Source: Flavipsychrobacter sp.
GTDB taxonomy: Bacteria; Bacteroidota; Bacteroidia; Chitinophagales; Chitinophagaceae
DNA: 64,000 bases
Assembly (NCBI GenBank): GCA_016787265.1
Contig: JAEUVF010000008.1
Span: 62,001-126,000 of the forward strand
Direction of reading: 5' to 3'
The position numbers and the translations under genes are program-made. Below, piece by piece: positions 51,513 through 58,702 of the stretch (position 1 is its first letter; each line of letters starts with the position of its first letter). Under the pieces are notes generated by a model. That model had not been told where the DNA came from and ran no database searches. It worked only from the letters and a program-made list of their open reading frames with translations.

Positions 51513-53143
51513 TTCGGATACTGGCAGTTTTTGCAATTGTAAGTTTACAGTATGGTGCCTCGGCACAAAACAAACCATCTTTCGTGCCACAGCCTGTCCG
51601 GATGCAAATGCTTCCGGAGAAAGGCTTTCTGCTTACTGCAGCAACCAGTATTATAACCGACAGCAGTTGGAAAGCGCAGGCATATTATTTTCAACAGGAA
51701 ATAGCCAGTCAAACGGGGTTGTCGCTTCCGGTTCAGTTTGTAACTTCCATGAAAAAGCTTGTGCCGGGAGCAATTCACTTGATAAATGACTCTATTGCCA
51801 GGCAGCGGGAAGAATATTATATCCTTCAGATAAATGAGCAAACAATCAAATTGATAGCATCAGATATTCGTGGGGTGATTAATGGCATGCAAAGTTTTAT
51901 GCAGATGCTGCCATTGAAGGCAGTCTCCTCCATTGAGCTGCCTGCTATCGAGATACTTGATTATCCCCGGTTTGCTTACAGAGGAATGCACCTGGATGTA
52001 GTCCGGCATATTTTTCCGGTAGTTTATATAAAAAAATACATAGACTATCTCACCTTTCACAAGTTTAATACCTTTCACTGGCATCTGACAGATGACCAGG
52101 GCTGGCGCTGGGAAGTCAGTTCCTACCCCAAATTAAACAGTATCGCTTCCTGGCGAGACGCAACCCTGATCGGACATTTTAAAGATCAGCCAGCACGTTA
52201 TGATGGAAAACGATATGGTGGATTCTATACGAAAGCGGAAATCCGTGAGATACTCGAGTATGCAGCAGTTCGGGGCATAACAGTGATACCTGAACTGGAT
52301 ATTCCTGGTCATAGCCGCGCTGCCATTGCTGCTTATCCCGAATTCAGCACCCGACCGGATACTACCTGGAAGGTGGCTACCACCTGGGGCATGTACAACC
52401 GGCAGAATAATGTACTGGCTCCCAATGAGGCGACTTTTACTTTTCTGCGCACCATATTCCATGAACTGACCGAATTATTCCCCTCCAGCTATATTCATCT
52501 CGGTGGAGATGAATGTTCCAAACGTTGGTGGAAAGAGGATCCTGCCACACAGGCTTTTATGAAAAAGAAAGGGCTAAAGGATGAAACGGCGCTTCAAACC
52601 TATTTCATAGAACAGGTTGCCGGCTATTTGAAAGAATCCGGCAGAAAAGCCATCGGGTGGCATGAAATTGCAGAAGGAGCGCTAGATACAACAACGCTTA
52701 TTATGAACTGGGGCGATGATAGCCAGGCCCTGGCGGCAGCCCGAAAAGGATTTTCGCTGGTCATGTCGCCCGGAAAACCTTTTTATTTCGATCATTACCA
52801 GTCGAAAGACCCGAAAGATAGCCTTGCTATACATGGTTATAATCCGCTGGAGGCAGTTTATCAATACGATCCGGTGCCTGCCGCTTTTCACAGGGAGGGG
52901 CTGGCGTATAAAGTCATAGGTGGACAGGCGAATGTCTGGACAGAATACATGGAATATCCGACCAGGGTGGATTATATGATCTTCCCCCGTATGTCGGCAG
53001 TAAGTGAGGCGCTCTGGACAGCCACGGAGAATAAAAATTATCCTGATTTTCTGAAACGACTCGAAACAACGGTTATTCCCAGGTATCAGTATTGGAATAG
53101 TTCCTGGTTTTCGGGTTACCGGAAGTGGGGACTGAGAGATTAA
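51509..53143 (+). CDS. GH20 beta-N-acetylhexosaminidase
   Basis: The protein (544 residues) has a signal peptide (MIRILAVFAIVSLQYGASAQ), an N-terminal GH20b-like domain and a family GH20 barrel: RGMHLDVVRHIFP, NTFHWHLTDDQGWRWE, VIPELDIPGHSRAAIAAYPE and the catalytic pair D334-E335 in HLGGDECSKRWW. It releases terminal GlcNAc or GalNAc from glycans by substrate-assisted catalysis. Translational coupling with murI suggests a link to peptidoglycan turnover or recycling of muropeptides, although chitin-derived sugars are also possible. Confidence 0.95.
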   Translation: MIRILAVFAIVSLQYGASAQNKPSFVPQPVRMQMLPEKGFLLTAATSIITDSSWKAQAYYFQQEIASQTGLSLPVQFVTSMKKLVPGAIHLINDSIARQREEYYILQINEQTIKLIASDIRGVINGMQSFMQMLPLKAVSSIELPAIEILDYPRFAYRGMHLDVVRHIFPVVYIKKYIDYLTFHKFNTFHWHLTDDQGWRWEVSSYPKLNSIASWRDATLIGHFKDQPARYDGKRYGGFYTKAEIREILEYAAVRGITVIPELDIPGHSRAAIAAYPEFSTRPDTTWKVATTWGMYNRQNNVLAPNEATFTFLRTIFHELTELFPSSYIHLGGDECSKRWWKEDPATQAFMKKKGLKDETALQTYFIEQVAGYLKESGRKAIGWHEIAEGALDTTTLIMNWGDDSQALAAARKGFSLVMSPGKPFYFDHYQSKDPKDSLAIHGYNPLEAVYQYDPVPAAFHREGLAYKVIGGQANVWTEYMEYPTRVDYMIFPRMSAVSEALWTATENKNYPDFLKRLETTVIPRYQYWNSSWFSGYRKWGLRD

Positions 53144-53168
53144 GCTCTTTTTTATTCCAATATTTTAT

Positions 53169-53176
53169 TACCTTTG
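53169..53176 (+). promoter_or_regulatory. -7 promoter element of rpmH
   Basis: TACCTTTG is a perfect consensus match. It would give a leader of about 100 bases for rpmH that holds the small reading frame at 53203-53286. The -33 box is not clear. Confidence 0.6.
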
Positions 53177-53202
53177 CCGTCCCTTTCACGACACAAGCGG
53201 GT

Positions 53203-53286
53203 ATGGTGGCCCGATGTGATTGGAAATCAGCTGACTGGCTCTCCACAGGAAGCGAATTTTTTAGTTGTAAAAACATTGAAAAATGA
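53203..53286 (+). CDS. Possible 27-residue leader ORF overlapping rpmH
   Basis: An ATG at 53203 opens a 27-codon frame (starting [12 protein letters not shown]) whose TGA overlaps the rpmH ATG as ATGA. The arrangement is typical of translational coupling. It could be chance, because the frame is short; I have no homologue in mind. If real, ribosomes ending the leader would feed rpmH translation. Confidence 0.3.
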   Translation: MVARCDWKSADWLSTGSEFFSCKNIEK

Positions 53287-53438
53287 AAAGAACATTTCAA
53301 CCACACCGTCGTCGTCGTAAAACCGTTCACGGTTTCCGTAAGCGCATGCAAACTGCCAATGGTCGTAAAGTCCTGGCCAGCCGTCGCGCAAAGGGTCGTA
53401 AGAAACTGACTGTTTCTTCTGAAAGCAAGCTGAAATAA
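53283..53438 (+). CDS. rpmH: 50S ribosomal protein L34
   Basis: A 51-residue basic protein: [20 protein letters not shown] at the start, then [20 protein letters not shown] and a short tail. This is L34 of the large ribosomal subunit, always next to rnpA. A terminator follows at 53473-53512, and rnpA begins at 53545, so rnpA is probably transcribed mainly by read-through or from a promoter of its own. Confidence 0.97.
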   Translation: MKRTFQPHRRRRKTVHGFRKRMQTANGRKVLASRRAKGRKKLTVSSESKLK

Positions 53439-53472
53439 GCAAGCCGCCCATTGCGGTTTTCGATGATACGCA

Positions 53473-53512
53473 TTAGCTCTGATCCGATAAGGACCAGAGC
53501 TAATTTTGTTTT
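53473..53512 (+). terminator. Intrinsic terminator between rpmH and rnpA
   Basis: TTAGCTCTGATCC (53473-53485) pairs with GGACCAGAGCTAA (53491-53503) with one mismatch around GATAA, followed by TTTTGTTTT. Its location within the rpmH-rnpA pair means termination may be partial and sets the ratio of the two products. Confidence 0.88.
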
Positions 53513-53544
53513 CAGCCTTTCTGACTAACTTACCCCTCCGGAAC

Positions 53545-53943
53545 ATGCACCAAAAAAAACATTTCTACACCCTCAAGGCAACAGAGCGACTCAAGCATCG
53601 AAAAAAGATTGATGCGTTGTTTACGGCTGGACAAAAATTTTCTCTTGGAGAAATCAGGGTTGTTTACCATACAACCCAGGCTGAGGAGCAGGCAGGTTTA
53701 TTATTGGGAGTAGGTGTCAGCAAACGCTATTTCAAAAAAGCGGTAGACAGAAACCTGATTAAAAGAAGACTGAGAGAAGCCATACGGTTATCAAAGCTCG
53801 ATTTTCTGCCAATAGTTAAAGAAGCCGGTTTGAACCTCGATCTGTTTATTCTTTATACATCCAAAGAAATCCCTTGCTTTGACCATTGCCTGGAATTGGT
53901 TCAGGCAGCAGTTAAAAAATTAGCCCGCAAACTGAAACCCTGA
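53545..53943 (+). CDS. rnpA: Ribonuclease P protein component
   Basis: The 132-residue protein has LKATERLKHRKKIDALFTAGQ at the start and the family signature VGVSKRYFKKAVDRNLIKRRLREAIRL. It helps the RNase P RNA to cut tRNA precursors. I use the ATG at 53545 (MHQKKHFYTLK); the frame open from 53506 would begin in the terminator. It is followed by yidD three bases later. Confidence 0.95.
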   Translation: MHQKKHFYTLKATERLKHRKKIDALFTAGQKFSLGEIRVVYHTTQAEEQAGLLLGVGVSKRYFKKAVDRNLIKRRLREAIRLSKLDFLPIVKEAGLNLDLFILYTSKEIPCFDHCLELVQAAVKKLARKLKP

Positions 53944-53946
53944 CAG

Positions 53947-54180
53947 ATGCCTGAACTATTAAAAAAAATACTCAGTTTCCCGTTCATTGCTCTGATCAGG
54001 TTGTATCAATGGCTGATTTCTCCTATACTGGGACCCAAGTGCCGCTTTACCCCGACCTGTTCTCAATATGGACTGGAAGCTTTTAAAAAATACGGTCCGA
54101 TTAAAGGCTTTTGGCTAACCCTCAAGCGGATTTCCAGGTGCCATCCCTGGGGAGGTAGCGGATATGATCCTGTTCCGTGA
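53947..54180 (+). CDS. yidD: Membrane protein insertion efficiency factor YidD
   Basis: The 77-residue protein has the YidD pattern: [34 protein letters not shown] with its three cysteines (C in GPKCRF, PTCSQY and RCHPW) and ending [12 protein letters not shown]. It aids YidC-dependent membrane insertion. The order rpmH, rnpA, yidD is classical. Its stop codon lies inside the GTGAAAG heptamer repeat. Confidence 0.95.
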   Translation: MPELLKKILSFPFIALIRLYQWLISPILGPKCRFTPTCSQYGLEAFKKYGPIKGFWLTLKRISRCHPWGGSGYDPVP

Positions 54181-54221
54181 AAGGTGAAAAGTGAAAGGTG
54201 AAAGAGGGTGAAAAGTGAAAA
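54177..54221 (+). repeat. Heptamer repeat tract (GTGAAAG/GTGAAAA), left arm
   Basis: Six units of GTGAAAG or GTGAAAA occupy 54177-54204 and 54208-54221, with an AGG insert at 54205-54207. The first unit contains the yidD stop codon. The reverse complement of the same heptamer is repeated five times at 54289-54323. Confidence 0.9.
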
Positions 54222-54233
54222 ATACTGGAGTAA

Positions 54234-54271
54234 AATAAAGTGGGTACCGGATTTCCGGTACCCACTTTATT
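54234..54271. terminator. Perfect 18-bp palindrome, bidirectional terminator
   Basis: AATAAAGTGGGTACCGGA (54234-54251) and its exact reverse complement (54254-54271) are separated by TT. It sits between convergent genes, with A+T-rich sequence on both outer sides, so it may end transcripts from both sides. Confidence 0.85.
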
Positions 54272-54288
54272 ATTATTAAATCTGTCTA

Positions 54289-54323
54289 TTTCACCTTTCA
54301 CCTTTCACCTTTCACCTTTCACC
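54289..54323 (+). repeat. Heptamer repeat tract (TTTCACC), right arm
   Basis: Five perfect tandem units of TTTCACC, the reverse complement of GGTGAAA in the left arm. The next base begins the minus-strand stop codon (54324-54326) of the lipoprotein gene. Confidence 0.92.
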
Positions 54324-54917
54324 TTATTGCTTCAACATGTTCGTCAGTCGGTCCAGCGTAGCGCGGGCGTCTTTATTCGTGATGAATTTGTATACTTCAG
54401 GAACTTTTCCGTCTTTATCCGGACTAAGAGATGCGGGGATTCCTCTGTAGGGCCCAACTACTATTGCATTATCTTCCGCACTGATTTTTTTAAGATCGCC
54501 AGGAGCCAGGAAATGATTTTTTCTTTCAGGGGTAACGTTGGTGCCCACCATCAATTGCTGCAGACTGTCCATCCGGTTCATCAGCACTTCCTGAGTAATT
54601 CTGGATTCACGGGTACTGGCATCTCCAAAGGATTGAAGGGATCCAATCAATGTGTCTTTTTTCAGGTTCAACAGGTAAACGCCAGGCTCGGTAACAGCCA
54701 GGTCCTTGCTGCCGGCTCCGTCATTTAACGTGATTTTATCTCCCTTTAGGGTAATAACTTCTTCATTGTGCTGGGTGCCGGGCTCAAACTGAATGGCATC
54801 GCCAGTTTGAGAAACCGTAAATTTTCCGCTGGCCATCACTACCACTTTTTTCTGAGGAGGTGTGGAGCAGGACGCAAATGCAAGTAAAGCAAGACTTCCA
54901 AAGATTACTATTTTCAT
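54324..54917 (-). CDS. Lipoprotein of unknown function
   Basis: The lipoprotein signal has C17 (LLAFASC). The mature part (about 180 residues) begins STPPQKKVVVMASGKF with beta-type strands (FTVSQTGDAIQFEPG, EEVITLKGDKITLND, EPGVYLLNLKK), then a helical middle (VLMNRMDSLQQLMVG) and a C-terminal DARATLDRLTNMLKQ. I do not recognise a family. It lies 60 bases downstream of sodA on the same strand, separated from it by a terminator. Confidence 0.72.
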   Translation of the reverse strand: MKIVIFGSLALLAFASCSTPPQKKVVVMASGKFTVSQTGDAIQFEPGTQHNEEVITLKGDKITLNDGAGSKDLAVTEPGVYLLNLKKDTLIGSLQSFGDASTRESRITQEVLMNRMDSLQQLMVGTNVTPERKNHFLAPGDLKKISAEDNAIVVGPYRGIPASLSPDKDGKVPEVYKFITNKDARATLDRLTNMLKQ

Positions 54918-54927
54918 GGTATCGCTT

Positions 54928-54958
54928 TAAAATAAAGATCCCGCCCTTGGCGGGATCT
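54928..54958 (-). terminator. Intrinsic terminator of the superoxide dismutase gene
   Basis: AGATCCCGCC (54936-54945) pairs perfectly with GGCGGGATCT (54949-54958) around CTT. On the minus strand it is followed by TTATTTTAA. It is 19 bases past the stop. Confidence 0.9.
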
Positions 54959-54977
54959 CTGGTATAAAAAACAGATT

Positions 54978-55583
54978 TTATTTGGCAGCGGCAAAACGCT
55001 CAGCCACTTTTGACCAGTTAACAACATTCCAGAAGGCTGAAAGATAATCAGCTCTTCTGTTCTGGTATTTCAGATAATAGGCATGCTCCCAAACGTCAAC
55101 ACCCAGGAGCGGAGTTCCTTTCACTTCTGCAACATCCATCAATGGATTATCCTGATTTGGTGTAGAACTGATTTCAAGCTTGCCATCTTTTACTATCAGC
55201 CATGCCCAACCGCTTCCAAAGCGGGTCATGCCTGCCGCAGCAAACTTTTCTTTAAATGCGTCAAATGAACCAAATGCCACATTGATGGCATCTGCCAGTG
55301 TGCCAGTTGGTTGCCCGCCTGCGTTAGGTGCCAGGCTTTCCCAGAAGAACGTATGGTTCCAGTGACCACCACCATTATTGCGAACAGCAGCAGAAATGGA
55401 TCCGGCGGCAGCAACCAGTTCTTCAATTGATTTATTTTCATTGGGAGTACCAGCAATAGCTTTATTGAGATTGTCAACATAAGCCTGGTGGTGCTTTCCG
55501 TGGTGAATCTGCATGGTCTGAGTGTCAATATGAGGCTCCAGTGCATCGTGAGCATATGGGAGCGCAGGTAATGTAAATGCCAT
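54978..55583 (-). CDS. Superoxide dismutase [Fe/Mn]
   Basis: The 201-residue protein has the family order: [38 protein letters not shown] with the first metal-binding histidines, [10 protein letters not shown], and [19 protein letters not shown] with the last ligands (D and H). It converts superoxide to hydrogen peroxide and oxygen. The metal (iron or manganese) cannot be told safely from motifs alone. Start at 55583 ([10 protein letters not shown]) gives the normal length; the longer frame adds an unlikely hydrophobic extension. It has a textbook promoter and a terminator. Confidence 0.96.
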   Translation of the reverse strand: MAFTLPALPYAHDALEPHIDTQTMQIHHGKHHQAYVDNLNKAIAGTPNENKSIEELVAAAGSISAAVRNNGGGHWNHTFFWESLAPNAGGQPTGTLADAINVAFGSFDAFKEKFAAAGMTRFGSGWAWLIVKDGKLEISSTPNQDNPLMDVAEVKGTPLLGVDVWEHAYYLKYQNRRADYLSAFWNVVNWSKVAERFAAAK

Positions 55584-55631
55584 AGAATAACTATTTATGA
55601 TGAATAATAATGAGGCTACCGAAAGGAGTAA

Positions 55632-55662
55632 CAAATTTAATGGCTAAGGGCCAGAGCGCAAA
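55632..55662 (-). promoter_or_regulatory. Promoter of the superoxide dismutase gene
   Basis: On the minus strand TTTG (55662-55659) is followed by exactly 19 bases and then TAAATTTG (55639-55632), a full match to TTTG-N19-TAnnTTTG. It predicts a leader of about 40-45 bases. Confidence 0.85.
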
Positions 55663-55704
55663 ACAAATGAACTAACAGACTAGTTACCATATTGTTGTAA
55701 ATCA

Positions 55705-55738
55705 AACAAAAAAGCCATCCCGGTGAAGAGATGGCTTT
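55705..55738 (-). terminator. Intrinsic terminator of the small lipoprotein gene
   Basis: AAAGCCATC (55711-55719) pairs perfectly with GATGGCTTT (55730-55738); on the minus strand an interrupted T-rich tail follows. It is 18 bases beyond the stop at 55757. Confidence 0.88.
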
Positions 55739-55756
55739 CTATAGTTATTCAACTTG

Positions 55757-56128
55757 TTAAAAGGGATTGCATTCAAAATCTGCCAGGTCGATCGCATCCC
55801 AGTAGGTCAACCAGTAGTCAATAACATTTCCCTGCTGGATGATTCCTTCGGATCTGTTATAAAATGACTGTACTCCAAAGCGACTGAAATTACCGTAAAC
55901 AACGGCTCCTCTCAGCGGTGTAAATCCGCCCCAGCTGCGGATCACAGTGTATCCATAACGGGTTTCCACTACAAAAAAATCACAGTCAAATCCACTATAA
56001 ACAATTACCCCTCTTTCCTGGCTTAACCAGTAACGTTCATCAATAACCGGCCCTGGTTCAACATAGGTACGCGTACAAGAGGTAAGTACTAGCACGAAGG
56101 GTATAAATAGGAGTAGTATTTTTTTCAT
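55757..56128 (-). CDS. Small lipoprotein of unknown function
   Basis: The protein (123 residues) has a lipoprotein signal with C18 (VLVLTSC), a mature part of about 105 residues rich in Tyr, Phe and Gly (GVIVYSGFDCDFFVVETRYGYTVIRSWGG), and a final LADFECNPF. Two later cysteines may form a disulfide. I do not recognise a family. It has its own terminator. Confidence 0.7.
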   Translation of the reverse strand: MKKILLLFIPFVLVLTSCTRTYVEPGPVIDERYWLSQERGVIVYSGFDCDFFVVETRYGYTVIRSWGGFTPLRGAVVYGNFSRFGVQSFYNRSEGIIQQGNVIDYWLTYWDAIDLADFECNPF

Positions 56129-56198
56129 GGCCTTGAGTTTTATACATCATAGACCATACAGCGGGTTAGGGGCTTAACAATGGTTTGTTAAAATCAAT

Positions 56199-56639
56199 TC
56201 AACGCCTGGCTCTGAAAAAACTTTTCATGAGTTCTGCAGCTTCTTCTGCCAGCACCCCAGTACGGATAACGGCTTTCGGGTGGAAAGGAGACTGGTCGCG
56301 CGTAAGACGGGCAAATCCGTTTTTTTCATCTGAAGCGCCCCATACAATCTTGCCGAGCTTACTCCAGTAAAGGGCTCCTGCACACATCAGGCAAGGCTCC
56401 ACGGTAACATAAAGAGATGCATCGGGTAAGTATTTGGCACCAAGAAAACTGAATGCTGAAGTGAGTGCAATCATTTCAGCATGAGCAGTTGGATCATTCA
56501 GCTGCTCCACCTGGTTATAACCCCTGGCAATAATGCGATCGTTAATTACCACCACGGCACCCACCGGAACTTCCCCGGCTTCATACGCCTGACGGGCAAG
56601 TAATAATGCCTGTTTCATAAAATGTTCATCCGAAAGCAT
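56199..56639 (-). CDS. tadA: tRNA-specific adenosine deaminase TadA
   Basis: A 146-residue zinc deaminase with ligand motif TAHAEM (H53, catalytic E55) and PCLMC (C83, C86), plus GEVPVGAVVV. It converts the adenosine at the wobble position of certain tRNAs to inosine. I start at 56639 (MLSDEHFMKQ), 51 residues shorter than the open frame, since the longer version overlaps the divergent aldehyde dehydrogenase gene. The motif HxE..PCxxC is complete. Confidence 0.93.
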   Translation of the reverse strand: MLSDEHFMKQALLLARQAYEAGEVPVGAVVVINDRIIARGYNQVEQLNDPTAHAEMIALTSAFSFLGAKYLPDASLYVTVEPCLMCAGALYWSKLGKIVWGASDEKNGFARLTRDQSPFHPKAVIRTGVLAEEAAELMKSFFRARR

Positions 56640-56702
56640 GTGGTGAAGGTACTGAAAACAGGATTGAACCAGGATTGCATACAATTGTTGTATTTTGAAA
56701 GT

Positions 56703-58085
56703 ATGATACCAGATATAACCCCGGAACAACTTGAAGGATTGAAGCAGCGCTTTCAATCCGGATTGCTGGCAACCTGTAAAGCACGCATACAAATTCTCAA
56801 ACAGCTGAAGCAGTCTGTACTTCGGAACGAAGCGGCTATATATGCTGCCCTTAAAGCTGATTTACATAAATCAAAAGAGGAATCATGGGTTACCGAAATT
56901 GGTATCACCATTTCCGAAATTGATCATGCCATCCGACATCTGAAGCAATGGATGCGTCCGCGTAGAGTGGCAACCAACCTCGTGAATCTTCCATCGGCCA
57001 GTTATCTCTATCCTGAACCACTGGGTGTGGTTTTGATAATTGCTCCCTGGAATTATCCATTTATGCTCTTGCTCGGTCCCATGGTGGGGGCACTGGCCGC
57101 TGGCAATATGGTAGTAGTTAAGCCAAGTGAATATGCTCCTGCAACGGAAAAAATACTGGGTAAAATCATTGAGGAAACCGCATTGCAGCAGGAAATTTTG
57201 TTTACACCAGGAGATGGAGCGGTAGTGATTCCCGATATGATGCAATCTTTCCGGTTTGATCATGTTTTTTTTACAGGAGGCACCAAAGTTGGAAAAAAAA
57301 TTTACGAAATGGCAGCTTCCAAACTGGTGCCGGTTACCCTGGAACTGGGCGGTAAGAGTCCCTGTATTGTTGAAGAGGACGCCAATGTTGAAGTGGCTGC
57401 CAGGAGGATTGCTGTTGCCAAGTTTTCCAACGCCGGACAAATCTGTATCGCGCCTGATTACCTGCTCGTTCATGAGCGGGTTCGCGACAAACTGGTTAAA
57501 GCAATTAAGCTCAATATCCGGAAATTCTATGGCGAAAATCCACAGCAATCCGGGGATTATTGCCGCATTATAAACAAGTCTCAATTTGACCGGCTCAAAT
57601 CGTATTTAAAAGAAGGCGTTTTGCTGCATGGCGGAAACATTGATGAAGGGGATCTCTATATTGAACCAACCCTGATTAAACCCGAATCGTTTTCAGTTTC
57701 AATTATGCAGGAAGAAATATTTGGCCCCATTCTTCCGATTTTCAGTTTCAGCACTAAGGATGAGGCCCTGGCAATTGTTCAGCAACATCCGAATCCGCTT
57801 GCTTTTTATGTATTTACTTCCAGTAGTAAAAAAGAGGAGGAGTGGATTCATGCCCTGCCGGCTGGAACCGGATGTATAAATAATGCTGCCTGGCAGTTTA
57901 CCAATTCGGCTCTTCCCTTTGGTGGGCGGGGAGATAGTGGAATTGGGGCTGCACATGGAAAATTTAGTTTTGATCGCTTCACACATTATAAAGCTGTTAT
58001 GAAAACACCCGCCTGGTTTGACCCCGCGATCAAATATCCCCCCATGAAAGGGAAGCTTTCACTGTATAAAAAAGTAATTGGATGA
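56703..58085 (+). CDS. Aldehyde dehydrogenase
   Basis: The 460-residue enzyme has IIAPWNYPFML, VVKPSEYAPAT, FFTGGTKVGKKIYEMA, catalytic-region E214 in LELGGKSP and nucleophile C248 in NAGQICIAPDY. It oxidises an aldehyde to the acid with NAD or NADP. It looks like a class 3-type fatty-aldehyde dehydrogenase because of its length and the late FGGRGDSGIGAAHGKFSFDRFTHYKA. I chose ATG 56703. The stop overlaps the glutathione peroxidase start by 4 bases. Confidence 0.95.
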   Translation: MIPDITPEQLEGLKQRFQSGLLATCKARIQILKQLKQSVLRNEAAIYAALKADLHKSKEESWVTEIGITISEIDHAIRHLKQWMRPRRVATNLVNLPSASYLYPEPLGVVLIIAPWNYPFMLLLGPMVGALAAGNMVVVKPSEYAPATEKILGKIIEETALQQEILFTPGDGAVVIPDMMQSFRFDHVFFTGGTKVGKKIYEMAASKLVPVTLELGGKSPCIVEEDANVEVAARRIAVAKFSNAGQICIAPDYLLVHERVRDKLVKAIKLNIRKFYGENPQQSGDYCRIINKSQFDRLKSYLKEGVLLHGGNIDEGDLYIEPTLIKPESFSVSIMQEEIFGPILPIFSFSTKDEALAIVQQHPNPLAFYVFTSSSKKEEEWIHALPAGTGCINNAAWQFTNSALPFGGRGDSGIGAAHGKFSFDRFTHYKAVMKTPAWFDPAIKYPPMKGKLSLYKKVIG

Positions 58086-58702
58086 ATACTAAACGCACAG
58101 TCCAGTCTGGCCGCCAACGTTTACTGAAATTCATTTATCCACTCCTTATGAAATTGGGGAAATGGACGGGGATGAAGGCTGCTGTTCTTTCCAATAAGGA
58201 TGAAAAAAAACCACTTACGCCGATCTATAACCGAACTGTTGACCTTACCGGCGGAAAGCAGTTGCCTCTTGAGCAACTCAAAGGAAAAAAATTATTGTTG
58301 GTCAACACTGCTTCGGATTGCGGATATACTGCCCAATACGAAGAGCTGCAGCAGTTGTATGAGCGATTCCCGGATCAGTTAAACATACTGGCCTTCCCGG
58401 CTAATGATTTCAAAGAACAGGAAAAGGGTGATGATGCGTCTATTGAACAATTTTGCAAATTGAATTACGGGGTTACTTTTCCGGTTGCCAAAAAATCAAG
58501 TGTTGTTCCCGGTGCCTCCCAAAATCCGGTATTTCAGTGGCTGTCGAATCCGGCAGAAAATGGGTGGTGCAACAAGGCTCCGGAATGGAATTTTTCCAAG
58601 TATCTTTTAAATGAAGACGGAATATTAATTAATTATTTTGCCCCTGGTGTATCACCATTGGATGCGTCGGTAATTGAAGCAGTAAATAACAGTAAGGATT
58701 AG
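58082..58702 (+). CDS. Glutathione peroxidase family protein
   Basis: The thioredoxin-fold enzyme has catalytic C80 in NTASDCGYT and the WNFSKYL block (Trp-Asn). The usual FPCNQF motif reads FPANDFKEQE, so the catalytic Gln position is Asp, as in a known bacterial subgroup. The first 45 residues form an extension absent from classic members (about 160 residues). It reduces peroxides, probably with thioredoxin rather than glutathione. Overlap with the aldehyde dehydrogenase suggests a shared role in dealing with lipid peroxidation products. It ends 4 bases within the convergent dusB gene. Confidence 0.88.
   Translation: MNTKRTVQSGRQRLLKFIYPLLMKLGKWTGMKAAVLSNKDEKKPLTPIYNRTVDLTGGKQLPLEQLKGKKLLLVNTASDCGYTAQYEELQQLYERFPDQLNILAFPANDFKEQEKGDDASIEQFCKLNYGVTFPVAKKSSVVPGASQNPVFQWLSNPAENGWCNKAPEWNFSKYLLNEDGILINYFAPGVSPLDASVIEAVNNSKD

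Noticed and set aside
53177-53282. Signal recognition particle RNA or other known structural RNA in the rpmH leader
   Set aside because: The conserved GGTCAGGTCCGGAAGGAAGC-type core is absent; a coupled leader ORF explains the stretch better.
54177-54323. CRISPR array
   Set aside because: Units are 7 bases long without spacers, and no cas genes are present.
54240-54728. 162-codon plus-strand frame opposite the lipoprotein gene
   Set aside because: It begins in the palindrome and crosses the repeat; the minus-strand frame has a lipoprotein signal and real composition.
55584-55634. Secreted form of the superoxide dismutase (hydrophobic extension)
   Set aside because: The extension would start inside the promoter of the gene; normal SOD length begins at 55583.
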